Assembly: GCA_002104895.1 (NCBI GenBank)
Contig: MCFG01000635.1
Location: 1-20,644, forward strand
Direction of reading: 5' to 3'
Length of the DNA: 20,644 bases
Source: Anaeromyces robustus
Taxonomy: Eukaryota > Neocallimastigomycota > Neocallimastigomycetes > Neocallimastigales > Neocallimastigaceae
Positions 9,304-18,290 of the stretch are shown piece by piece (the stretch's first letter is position 1; each line of letters begins with the position of its first letter). Both the position numbers and the translations under genes were made by a program. The notes beneath the pieces are model-generated. The model was not told the origin of the DNA and did no database searches. It saw only the letters and a list, made by a program, of their open reading frames with translations.

Positions 9304-10167
9304 ATTATTATAATTATTTTCAGTATTATTATTGTTATTATTAGCTCCAGTATAATTATTAAAATTGTTAAAATTATTTCCCTTGTAATTGTATCCATTT
9401 GAATTATTATATCTCATTGTTTGTCCTCTGGCTGAACTTTTAAACATATTGTTAAATGGCATTTGGTTATTAGGAGCAGGTACATTATTAAAATTATTTA
9501 TTGGATACTGATTATTGATATTGGGATTATAGGAATATCTTTCATTTGTTCTTAATCTTCTATCCCTATAATTGTTTGTTCCCAATCTATTATTATAATT
9601 GAGGTAGTATCCACTTTCTTGAGATTCCCTTAAAATATTTTCATATTTTTCGGCGAGACTGCAAGCTTCTTCAATTGTATCAGTCTCAGCCATCGTAACC
9701 CTTTCATATACCTGGAATCTTGGCCTAAGCGAATTTTCATAATCAATGACTGATATAGAAGATTTATCGCTAGATTCCAATTGATCATATAAATCAAGGA
9801 ATCTAGTATTAAAATCATAGACAGTTTCATTTGGTTCTATCACCAATCTTTTCAACTGTTTTAACTTGTCAACCTTTTTATTTTCTCTCCAATATTTCTT
9901 CTTTATAAGGTCGACGCATTCATCAAGATCCAGAGCTCTATTAACACTTGACTGCTTTTCGATGAGTACTCTTATAATATCATCGTCAGCAGCAGCAATA
10001 ATGTAGCTAAATTTTACTTCTCTGGTAGTAATTCCTTCTCGCTTAAACCAGTCATTGATTCTAAACTTCCATATCTCTGCATCTTTATGGGAGCCACCAA
10101 TTCTTGGAAGAGTTTTAGTATCTACTTCCATTATTCTAGTACTAGAACTACTTGTAGAACCAGACAT
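9304..10167 (-). pseudogene. Gag of element A, N-terminal part (interrupted)
   Basis: ATG at 10167 starts MSGSTSSSS, followed by a capsid-like region of about 170 residues with AEIWKFRINDWF and an RT-associated gag helical pattern (FLDLYDQLESS near 9785). An Asn-, Tyr- and Arg-rich tail follows. The start is supported by the same sequence at 14041 in copy B. The visible frame runs to 9271, but its last ten residues (CNVCFYTIGL) are the end of the inserted solo LTR. The real frame continues in poly-Asn at 8773 and then 6893. There is no CCHC zinc knuckle, so RNA binding may rest on the basic and Asn-rich tail (inference). Confidence 0.85.
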
Positions 10168-11013
10168 AATTAAAATAATATATATATATTTTTTTTTTTT
10201 TTTTTTGTTGTTTTTGTTGTTAAATAGATATTAATAACAGTTACAATAATCAAATTAAATATTCGTGTTTATTATAATTATGAGAATTACTATACTATGT
10301 AAAATTTAACTATATCTATATGTTACTATTATTATTATTTTATTCTATATTTATATATTTTTTTTTCACTACTAAAGAACAAATATTATATGAATAATAA
10401 TTATTATCACTATTATATCTAATTAAATTTTATACTATTTCTATTTCTCTTCTAACTTATAACAGTTTAGTTGTATTTTATATAATTACTTTTCTTATCT
10501 TAATATTATTATATGTATAAAATTATTTTATATATAATATTAAATTTATCATTATTACTATTATTAATGTATAACAAATAATAAAGCTATTATTATTATT
10601 ATTATTATTGCTTATATATAAAATAGTAATTTGTAACCTATAAGGCTATAAAATTACTTAATTCCTAGACTATAACTATCTTATTACTAATCTATAATTA
10701 AATTCGAATATATATATATTCAAATATATATATTTCTCTCTAAACTAACTTATTTACAATAGAAATTTAATTAAAGACTTATTCGTTTTTATTCTGGTCC
10801 GAATTCCCAGTTGTCTTTAATAATTTTTAACACTAAATATAAAAATAACACGCTTATAAAATTTATTATTAAACACTGTTATTATATCTAAAATTTTATT
10901 AATATTTATTTAATATTTATATAATATTTTTTCCAAGTTTTATATATGTTTTAGTAATTATAAGACAAAAACCAATTTAAACCAATTCCAATTAATATAA
11001 CTATATTATTGCA
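10168..11013 (-). other. Leader of element A between PBS and gag
   Basis: No gene is seen. It is AT-rich with ATT runs. The part next to gag (10170 to about 10510) is repeated in inverted orientation at 13712-14040 upstream of copy B gag, for example the block CTAACTTATAACAGTTTAG and its counterpart near 13765. It is transcribed leader by position. Confidence 0.7.
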
Positions 11014-11020
11014 CATCCCT

Positions 11021-11033
11021 GATATCTCCACCA
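11021..11033 (-). promoter_or_regulatory. Primer-binding site of element A
   Basis: On the minus strand TGGTGGAGATATC starts five bases inside the LTR end (TG at 11039-11040 on plus). The same 13 bases occur at the matching place of element C (12901-12913). Two unrelated gag families sharing it at the LTR edge supports a common tRNA primer ending in GATATCTCCACCA; I cannot name it. Confidence 0.75.
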
Positions 11034-11038
11034 ATTTA

Positions 11039-11470
11039 TGATATGCAGGACTTTTATGTGTGCTGGTCGCTTTTAATAGTATAATTATATTTTATTAATT
11101 ATTTTATTAATTATTTTATTTTATTACCAGAAAAATACCTCCGATCTAATAATTCCAAGACAAAGGATTATTAAATTGAAAATTTTAAAAAATAATATAA
11201 AAATTAATAATTTTAAATAGTTATTTAATATCTAATATATAAGAATATAAACTAATATATTATAGAATATATATTAAGAATATAGTAATAATATAAGAAT
11301 TATTTAAAATAATAATATATTTAACTATATAATAATACATAAATTATTATGTATAGTAATATATTTAGCTATATAATAATAATAAATTATTACTATATTT
11401 TGATTGTACTTTAATATACTATAATATTAATAATACATGAGAATATTAAAATACATATAATAAAATATTT
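11039..11470 (-). repeat. 5' LTR of element A (truncated)
   Basis: This matches 1838-2270 almost base for base. Homology stops near 11470, where gag sequence of element C begins, so about 660 bp of U3 is missing if the 3' LTR is as long as I place it. The join looks like a deletion or recombination junction, as no target duplication is visible. Confidence 0.78.
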
Positions 11471-11777
11471 TATATGATAAAAAATTATTCAAATTTTTAT
11501 TAATAAATTTTTTTTTATCATTATTATTAAATTTATTATTAAATTTATTTTCATTATTATTTTTATTAATATTTTTATTATTTTCTACATTTTTACCTTC
11601 CTTTGATGCAATCAAAATTTTCCTAGAACTAGGTACTTTAATTTTTCTTTCAGATATATCGGCTGATATATCCATACTATTATTATTATTATCAATTTCA
11701 TCAATAGTACTTTTAATAGTAGTATTTCTATTGCTACTATTAGTTTTATTTTTCCTTATTTCAGTACCTGGTTCCAA
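11471..11777 (-). pseudogene. Asn/Lys-rich gag-pol linker of element C (cut)
   Basis: An open frame with a charged N-terminal half (RKNKTNSSNRN, SMDISADISERKIKVPS) and a tail of Asn and Lys. It corresponds in position to the 6485-6893 linker of element A. It is truncated at 11470, and its last residues (to the stop at 11427) are read from LTR A sequence. Stops separate it from the zinc-knuckle segment upstream. Confidence 0.5.
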
Positions 11778-11934
11778 AGCTATTTCTTTTCTTTTGGTAG
11801 CATCTAAGAAAAAGTTTCTTATTAATTCTGCGTTTTTATTACTGGGAGGACGCTTACTCCTACTTAGTAGTTTAAATGTGGATTTCTAGCCTCATTTTCT
11901 TCCTTTCTGTTAGTTCCTTGGTTCTTTCTAGTAG

Positions 11935-12020
11935 CAATCTACTCTAAAAATTCTGGACTTTTTAATATTGGACATTCAAACTTCTTATGTCCAGGCTGAT
12001 TGCATAAGTAACAAGTAGAA
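11935..12020 (-). pseudogene. CCHC zinc knuckle of element C gag
   Basis: One minus frame reads CYLCNQPGHKKFEC, a perfect CX2CX4HX4C nucleocapsid knuckle, ending at a stop after SPEFLE. It is too short to stand out as an ORF and is out of frame with the capsid part, so at least one indel lies between them (12020-12048). Confidence 0.85.
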
Positions 12021-12047
12021 GTTTTATAATATTGTCTACTTGTTTCC

Positions 12048-12729
12048 TTATTTGGCTACTTCTCTATTTCTGTTTCTATTATTATTATTATTATTGTTAT
12101 TATTAGAGAAGTTAGAGTCTTCATAATAGCTTGAATCAGAGAAGTTGTTTCTTCTTAGGTAGGCACTTCTCTTTTTTCTCAATTGTTGATTAACTTTTTC
12201 ATGAAGTTCAGCAGTTTTCATTGCAGCTTCTAGAGTCATTTTTCTTCCTAAAAGTTTGACTCCTTTCCAAGCTTCTTCTCTGTTTAGCATTTAGGTAGTC
12301 CGAAATAGATATAACTGCTTTGTCAGCCTCTTCTAACTTTTCATATTTCTCCATGTATTTATGGTTGAAAGCTTTCATGTCTTCATGCCTTGAAATTCTA
12401 AGTTCTTTCAACTCTTCTATCAATTCTTCTGCGTCCACATCTTCAGCCTTGTAATGCTCGGCTAAAGCATTCTTAATCTCCAGCAAGGTTGGATATATTA
12501 AGTCTTCGCCTTCAGAAACAATCAGATTTTGTAATTTAGTAGCAGCTTTACCTTGTATTTTCAAGTTGCACCAAATAAACAATTCTTTATTATCATCCAC
12601 CTTATTAAGATTTACACAATTAAACATTTGACGATACCAAGTGTCAATATCTTTTATATCATCATTTAAGGTAATAACACAATTTAAGGTGTTGATTTTG
12701 TTTTGTTGTTTTATTGCTTCTTCTGCCAT
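12048..12729 (-). pseudogene. Gag (capsid) of element C, frameshifted
   Basis: ATG at 12729 opens MAEEAIKQQNK and runs about 145 residues of retrotransposon gag-like helices (KGAATKLQNL-type segment as IQGKAATKLQN, then LLEIKNALAEHYKAED). Near 12292 the frame shifts by one base: the second frame (from 12290) continues naturally with NREEAWKGVKLLGRKMT and ends in an Asn-rich, Arg-rich tail at 12048. The two frames overlap at 12208-12290. Only the part of each frame up to or after the shift is real. It gives a nucleic-acid-packaging shell protein in an active element. Confidence 0.82.
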
Positions 12730-12900
12730 ATTAAAAAATTTTTTTTTTATATATTTATTATTTATATTACGTCTTTCTATAAAAAATTAATTTGTTTGTT
12801 TATTTTTAATCAAATAGTAAACAATATTAAATTACGATACACTAAAATTTTACTATAAAATATTAAAATTATTATAACACTTCCTTCCCTTAAAAGAACC

Positions 12901-12913
12901 GATATCTCCACCA
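12901..12913 (-). promoter_or_regulatory. Primer-binding site of element C
   Basis: TGGTGGAGATATC on the minus strand, two bases from the LTR edge (TG at 12916-12917 on plus). It is identical to the element A site over 13 bases; the sequences then differ. Confidence 0.75.
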
Positions 12914-12915
12914 AA

Positions 12916-13711
12916 TGATATAACTGGGTTCTTTAGTCTTTTAGGGAATAATTAATTAAATTTTATTTATATATTTTGTTTATCTATTTCAATAAACCTT
13001 CTATAACAATTACACTTTTCAATTATAAATTCAAGAACATGTTTTTAATATATTGTTAATTTTACTATATAAGTGTATTTTTAATATAATATAATAAAAG
13101 TATATTATAACTATATATAATTACTAAACAGTAATATATTATAGCAATATAAAAAATAATATAAAGTAAATATTATAAAATAAGAAAATTATTAATAGAA
13201 TTATAAAATTATGTCTAAATATATGTAAATCATGTTTACACATGATTACTAATGTGTCACATATAATTCATATCCTATGATTATTACATATGATTTTTAA
13301 TGTAATCAGGAATAAATTTATGTGTAATAATTTTTATATTAATTAAAGTTTATATGTTCATTTTATATTCAAATAAAATAGTATTTAGTTTAAATTAGTA
13401 ATTTTAGTTTACTAAATTTAGTTATAGTTTATATTTTATTAATAAATAAAATTTATTAGGATAGTTTTATATAGAAATATATTATAAATAAATAGGAAAA
13501 ATATATTATAATTAATAAAAAATATAAATAGTCAAGAAAATTTTATGTAATTTGGAAAAAATGTAATTGTTATTAACTTATATTTTTTAATTCTTAAAAT
13601 AATTAATAAAATTTATATTTTAATAAAACAAATTATTATTAACGTATTTTTTAATTTTAGTGTTAGTGTTTCTTATTTGTTGTTGTAATCTATTTTAATA
13701 AATCTTTTACA
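12916..13711 (-). repeat. LTR of element C
   Basis: On the minus strand it starts TGTAAAAGATTTATT and ends GTTATATCA, about 796 bp. The first ~150 bp are homologous to the solo LTR at 15423-16054 (both share AATAGATTACAACAAC and the AACGTRTTTTTT block), which supports the outer edge. It contains a hairpin with stem AATCATGT/ACATGATT at 13228-13247. No gene is present. Confidence 0.68.
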
Positions 13712-14040
13712 AATATATAATAATATTAAGAAAAGTAATTATATAAAATATAACTAAATTATTATAAGTTAGAAGCGAAATAGTTATAAAATTTAATTAG
13801 ATATAATAGTGATAATAATTATTACTCATATAGTATTTATTCCTAGTAGTGATAGTAAAAAAAAAAAAAATAAAATAATAATAATAGTAACATATAGATA
13901 TAGTTAAATTTTATATAGTACATTAGTTTTCATAATTATAATAAACACGAATATTTAATTTGGTTATTGTAACTGTTATTAATATCTAACTAACAACAAA
14001 AACAACAACAACAACAACAACAAAAAAAAATTTATTAATT
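13712..14040 (+). other. Leader of copy B
   Basis: It is the inverted counterpart of 10170-10510 with small indels, followed by an (AAC)n-like run just before the gag ATG. It begins exactly where the LTR of element C ends, so element C probably inserted in this leader or recombined with it. Confidence 0.7.
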
Positions 14041-14399
14041 ATGTCTGGTTCTACAAGCAGTTCTAGTTCTGGAATAATGGAAGTAGATACTAAAACTCTT
14101 CCAAGAATAGGTGGCTCTCATAAGGATGCAGAAATATGGAAGTTTAGAATCAATGACTGGTTTAATCGAGAAGTAATTATTACCAGAGAAGAAAAATTTA
14201 GTTACATTATTGTTGCTGCTGACGATGATATTATAAGAGTACTCATCGAAAAGCAGTCAAGTGTTAATAATAGAGCTCTGGATCTACTGCTGTGGTATTA
14301 ATTGATGGCTGTAGTAATGCTAACTTAGTTGCCAGAAAATTTTTAAATGAAGTGGTAAAAAAATATAGTATAATTGGTACTGTTTCTGGTAGAGTTCAC
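14041..14399 (+). pseudogene. Gag start fused to protease, copy B
   Basis: ATG at 14041 opens MSGSTSSSSSG, about 80 residues matching element A gag (AEIWKFRINDWF). At about 14283-14286 the sequence jumps from the gag block RALDL to the protease block STAVVLIDGCSN in another frame; a shared TCT marks the join. The gag frame then stops at 14299-14301. Protease sequence runs on to 14399, where the TIR element is inserted. The deletion removed about 1.2 kb relative to an uninterrupted element A. Confidence 0.85.
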
Positions 14400-15422
14400 G
14401 GAGAGTTGCATTTCGCAATGTTGCATTTCGCAATGGGGCGCATAATTGTATAAATAATTAAATAAATAAAAATATAATATAAAGAATTATTTATTTAATA
14501 ATATTTTTTTAGTTAATAATATTTTTATTTAATGATTTAATAATATTAAATATTTTTTTAATATTGAATTTTTTTTAGTATTTTAATAATATTTTATTTA
14601 TTTTTTTTATTTAATGATATTGAATATTTTTTTAGTATTTTAATAATATTTTATTTTTTTTTTTATTTAATGATATTGAATATTTCTTCAATATTTTTTT
14701 TATTTAATAATTTAATAATATTGAATATTTCTTCATTATTTTTTTATTTAATTAATATTGAATATTTTTTGAATATTTTTTTTATTTAATAATTTAATAA
14801 TATTGAATATTTTTTGAATATTTTTTTTATTTAATAATTTAATAATATTGAATATTTTTTGAATATTTTTTTATTTAATAATTTAATAATATTGAATATT
14901 TTTTGAATATTTTTTTTATAATTATATTTTTTATTTAATATTTTAATAATATTGAATTTTTTTTTTTAATATTTCAAATCAAAAAAATTTTATAAAAATA
15001 TTTAATTTTATAATGAATTTTTATTTTTATATTTTTTTTTCGTAAATAAGTAATTAATAAAAAAATATTTATTTATTTGTTTCTTTTCTTTATTCTAAAA
15101 TTTATATTATTTTTTTTATTTATTATTTGTTATCGTCTTTTTAATAAAAATACATATATAATACTGTTATATTATTTATTATCTTTTATTTTATTTATTA
15201 TTATTCATTTATCAAAAAAATAATATAAATATATTTAATTTTATAATAATTTTTTTTTTAATTTTTTTACTTTATTTTTTTTTTGTAAGTAATTAATAAG
15301 AAAAGAAATATTTATTTATTTATTTGTTTATTTTCTATTCATTTATTTATATATATATTTTTTATTTATTTATTTAATTTTTTTAAATTCTATTTTATTT
15401 TATTTCATAACGTGGCTTTCAT

Positions 15423-16054
15423 TGTAATGAATTTGTTTAAATAGATTACAACAACACTAAAAAATACGCTAACACAAGAGTTGTAAAAAACACGTTAATA
15501 AAAATTTATTTTTTATTAGAATATAAGTTTTATTAATTATCTTAAAATTATAAATTAATAACAATTACACCTTTCAAAATTTAAGAAATTTTGAAGTATT
15601 TTTATATTTTTTCATAATTATATTTATTATATATTATACTAATTTATTTATATTTAATTTCTATTTATTTACGGACTATCTAACTAACTAAACTTTATTA
15701 TTTAATAAATTTATTTATTATTTCTAAAAATGGAAATTTTAAATTAACTATTAAAACTAAGACTAAATAATTTCAATTGAGTTCATTTATTATTTATTTA
15801 TTATTCTAATGTTAATAATATATTTATTATATATTTTAAATTTAAAAACAATGAAAAATTTTATAAATTAAAAGTAAAAAAATTAATATTTCACAAAATA
15901 AATTAATAATTTATTTTGTTTTGAACTTTATTTAATTGATTTAAATTATTGTTTCACAATAATTTTACAGAAATATTTTTTGTAATTCAGTTACTTGAAA
16001 AGTAGCTGAATTTAAAATTAAAGATATTATAATGTGGCGCATAATATCTTTACA
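15423..16054 (+). mobile_element. Solo LTR nested in TIR element copy 2
   Basis: A 632-bp insertion absent from TIR copy 1 begins TGTAATG and ends TTTACA, with 5-bp duplication TTCAT (15418-15422 and 16055-16059). The empty site is visible in copy 1 at about 1713-1725. Its first ~150 bp resemble the LTR of element C. Two strong hairpins lie at its 3' end (15985-16011 and 16020-16051). Confidence 0.9.
15985..16051 (+). repeat. Twin hairpins at the end of the solo LTR
   Basis: First stem 15985-15996 with 16000-16011, 12 bp with one G-T pair, loop GAA. Second stem 16020-16030 with 16041-16051, 11 bp perfect (AAAGATATTAT), loop AATGTGGCGC. Eight bases separate them. They end three bases before the LTR terminus, where an RNA end or integration signal could sit. 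Confidence 0.75.
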
Positions 16055-16177
16055 TTCATAATTTGTGTTAAAAAATTTTTCATTTTTTTCTTTGTTTTTT
16101 ATGCGCCTCATTGCAAAAATTTAATATGCGTCCCATATCATATTGCGAAATGCAACATTGCGAAATGCAACACATTC

Positions 16178-16708
16178 GAGTTCACCAAGCAATGTCTGAT
16201 ACTGAAGAATATACATATGAAATAGTACCTCTAGAATTAAAATTAGGTAATTTAAAAATAAAAAATAATTAAGAATATTAGAAAAGATAGAACCATTCTA
16301 TGATATTATTATTAGTTTTAAAACACAATACGATTATGGACTAATAGTAGATGTAAAAGACAGATATTTATCTATTAAAAATGATAATAAAATAGAACAT
16401 TTGGTTCCAATAGTAGGCATTTCAGCTTTCCATTCATAGGCTATGATGTGTTATATATATGGGATGATAGTCTCATAATAACAGCTAACACCATATTTAC
16501 ACCACTGAATTCAACTACAAAAACGAATGGAATTAACACTTCAATTAAGGAGGAAAAGAAAATTATTTTGGAAAGGATTTTAAAAGAAATGGATATTCAG
16601 AATTACACGACAAAAAAAAAATTAAAAGACATTTTATTAACCTACGCGGATGTGGTAGTAGTATCTAGTGATGATTTGGAACCATCAAAATTCAATTATC
16701 CGCGTTAA
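16178..16708 (+). pseudogene. Protease remainder, copy B
   Basis: The reading resumes after the TIR element (HQAMSDTEEYTYE) and follows element A closely, but indels near 16260 and a TAG near 16438 break it. An open part (16448-16708) covers the linker to RT and ends at a deletion near 16690 relative to element A. Confidence 0.8.
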
Positions 16709-17570
16709 AGGAAGAATTAAAAAAATTAATTAATAAAAGTTTGATAGTGCCATCACATTCTCCATGGTCTTCACCTATAGTCATTGTACCAAAGAAAAAT
16801 GGAAAGTGGAAACTTTGTATTGACTACAGATTATTGAACAAGATAACAAAGAAGGATTCTTACGCGTTACCAAAGATACAGGAGATATTTGACGCGTTAA
16901 AAGATGCAACAATATTTTCTACTCTTGATTTATTCAGTGGCTACCATCAAATATCTATGCATGAAAAAGACCAGGAAATAACTACATTCACTACTAAATT
17001 TGGAAATTATTAATTCAAAGTAATACCATTTGGATTAACAAACGCGCCTTCCACATTCCAAAGGGAAATGGATAGAATTTTCTTTGAGTTAATCAATGTA
17101 TGTGTACAAATATACTTAATGACATAATAGTCTATTCTACTACAATTGAACAACACTTAAAAGATTTAGTTAGCGTGTTTCAAATTCTTAGAGAAAATAA
17201 ATTAAAAATTAACTTAGAAAAATGTTATTTCTGTATGTTCGAAGTGGAAGCTCTTGGACATAAAGTCACGAAAAAAGGCCTATTACTTTTAGAAAATAAG
17301 GTTAAAGCTATTAATAATTTAGATACATCTACAAATGTTACTGAATTACGTTCATTTTTAGGTATGATAGGTTACTATAGAAATTTTATTGATAATTACT
17401 CGTCGCTTTCTTCACCTTTGTGTGGTTTATTAAGGAAAAATGTTTCTTATATATGGACTGATGAACATACTAAAAGTTTTAATAAATTAAAGGAAACTTT
17501 AGTTAACGCGCCTATTTTATGCTACCCAAGATATGATAATCCTTTTATTATTCATTCAGATGCTAGTTGA
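16709..17570 (+). pseudogene. RT and start of RNase H, copy B
   Basis: It opens KEELKK, then [18 protein letters not shown] (about 16820), STLDLFSGYHQI (about 16920), [12 protein letters not shown] (about 17030), the DD motif region (about 17115) and RSFLGMIGYYRNF (about 17350). A TAA replaces a Tyr codon at 17011-17013. One G is missing in the YLDD motif at about 17118, so the catalytic pair is destroyed. Where element A is shifted (near 5610, 5457, 4905) this copy is intact, so the two were damaged independently. It ends at SDAS (17569), fused to element D. Confidence 0.9.
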
Positions 17571-18290
17571 ACAGGTTAATGGAACAAAATATTTTACTAA
17601 ATTGGACTTGTACTCCGCTTAAAATTTAATTAGTATAAAGGAAGATGATGAATATAAAACTTCCTTCTGTACTAAATATGGAAACTAACAAGGATTCCCC
17701 TAGTAACGACGAGTGAAGCGGGAAGAGCTCAAATTTGAAATCTTAAAGGGTTTCCCTTTACGAATTGTAGTTTAAAGATAAAAAATAAAAAATAAAAAAT
17801 AATATATAATATATAAATTGATTATTATTTAAATATATAAATTTATGAAAGTCATTACGAATATTTAGTAATGCCATCTGGACTTAAAAATGTCCTAGCT
17901 GTCTTCCAATCGTTTATTAATTCTTTTATTAGACTATTTTTAGAAAAATTGGTTATCTTATACCTTGATGATATCCTTATCTACTATGATAATTTTGAAG
18001 AACACTACAAAACCGTTCGCGATGTTCTCAATAATCTAATTGAAAATAATTTATTTTCAAAACAATCTAAATGTGAATTTGATAAAGTCGGATTCTTAGG
18101 TTACATTATTTCAGGATCTAGTATCTCTACCGATCAGAAGAAAATCAAGACAATTGAAGAATGGCCTGTCCCTAAATGTGTAAAGAATGTTCAAAGATTC
18201 GTTGGTCTTTGCAATTACTATAGAAGATTTGTAAAAAATTTCTCGGCCATCGCGAAACCTTTACACTCGCTAACTAAAAAGGTAAGAAAT
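17571..18290 (+). pseudogene. Reverse transcriptase of element D, split by rRNA fragment
   Basis: Before the split the frame reads TKLDLYSA (first catalytic Asp, about 17605), then a TAA near 17620 and TSFCTKYGN. After it the frame resumes EYLVMPSGLKNV (about 17860), YLDDILIYY (about 17960, catalytic pair), CEFDKVGFLGY (about 18070) and QRFVGLCNYYRRF (about 18195). The interruption 17681-17850 breaks the frame between KYG and HYEY. The stop and the insertion make it inactive. Confidence 0.88.
17681..17778 (+). pseudogene. Fragment of LSU (25S/28S) rRNA
   Basis: Bases 17681-17778 match the universally conserved 5' region of large-subunit rRNA, including TAGTAACGACGAGTGAAGCG and GAGCTCAAATTTGAAATCT. 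The conserved core is normally CGGCGAG; here it is CGACGAG, so the copy has decayed or was mutated. It is followed by A-rich and AT-rich bases to 17850, which could be an expanded tail or divergent rRNA. It sits in the sense of the RT. GAAA at both edges suggests microhomology at the join. Confidence 0.85.

Larger units (their letters stand above)
1836..11470 (-). mobile_element. Ty3/gypsy LTR retrotransposon A (degenerate, nested insertions)
   Basis: Read on the minus strand the order is: truncated LTR (11470-11039), primer-binding site (11033-11021), leader, gag (from 10167), Asn-rich linker, protease, RT, RNase H, integrase (to 3028), A-rich tract (2990-2946), LTR (about 2934-1836). RT before integrase defines Ty3/gypsy. 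Several single-base frameshifts and stop codons show it is dead: about 5610, about 5457, about 4905, a stop at 4152 and a TAA at 3925-3927. A second family member, copy B, is on the plus strand from 13712 and looks very similar in RT. Two LTR elements are nested in the gag. Confidence 0.88.
11471..13711 (-). mobile_element. Truncated LTR retrotransposon C
   Basis: On the minus strand: LTR (13711-12916), PBS (12913-12901), leader, gag (12729 down to about 11950) and a charged linker (to 11471). All pol genes and the second LTR are missing. The gag is unrelated in sequence to that of element A, yet the PBS is identical. The upstream LTR edge (13711) adjoins the leader of copy B. Confidence 0.8.
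14400..16177. mobile_element. TIR element (MITE-like), copy 2
   Basis: The left end has two units GTTGCATTTCGCAAT (14405-14419, 14420-14434), the right end two inverted units, ending CACATTC at 16177. It is flanked by the 8-bp direct repeat GAGTTCAC (14392-14399 and 16178-16185); the protease reading on both sides confirms this as the insertion site. Ends read GGAGAG and, inverted, GAATGTG. An 8-bp TSD fits hAT or Merlin/IS1016-like superfamilies; starting with GG favours Merlin, but without a transposase this is a guess. The solo LTR within it accounts for 637 bp; the rest is T-rich and noncoding. Confidence 0.9.
13712..17570 (+). mobile_element. Ty3/gypsy element A family, copy B (internally deleted, nested insertions)
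   Basis: Plus-strand order: leader, gag start, protease (split), RT, beginning of RNase H. It faces element A, so the two form a large interrupted inverted repeat. Most of the gag is deleted (join near 14284), about 80 bp is deleted near 16690 between short CAAA(A)TT repeats, and RNase H stops at 17570 where element D begins. Stops and indels make it inactive. Confidence 0.88.

Noticed and set aside
16034-16225. Small plus-strand frame across the TIR element's right end
   Set aside because: It crosses the solo LTR end, TIR and host protease; composite of unrelated pieces.
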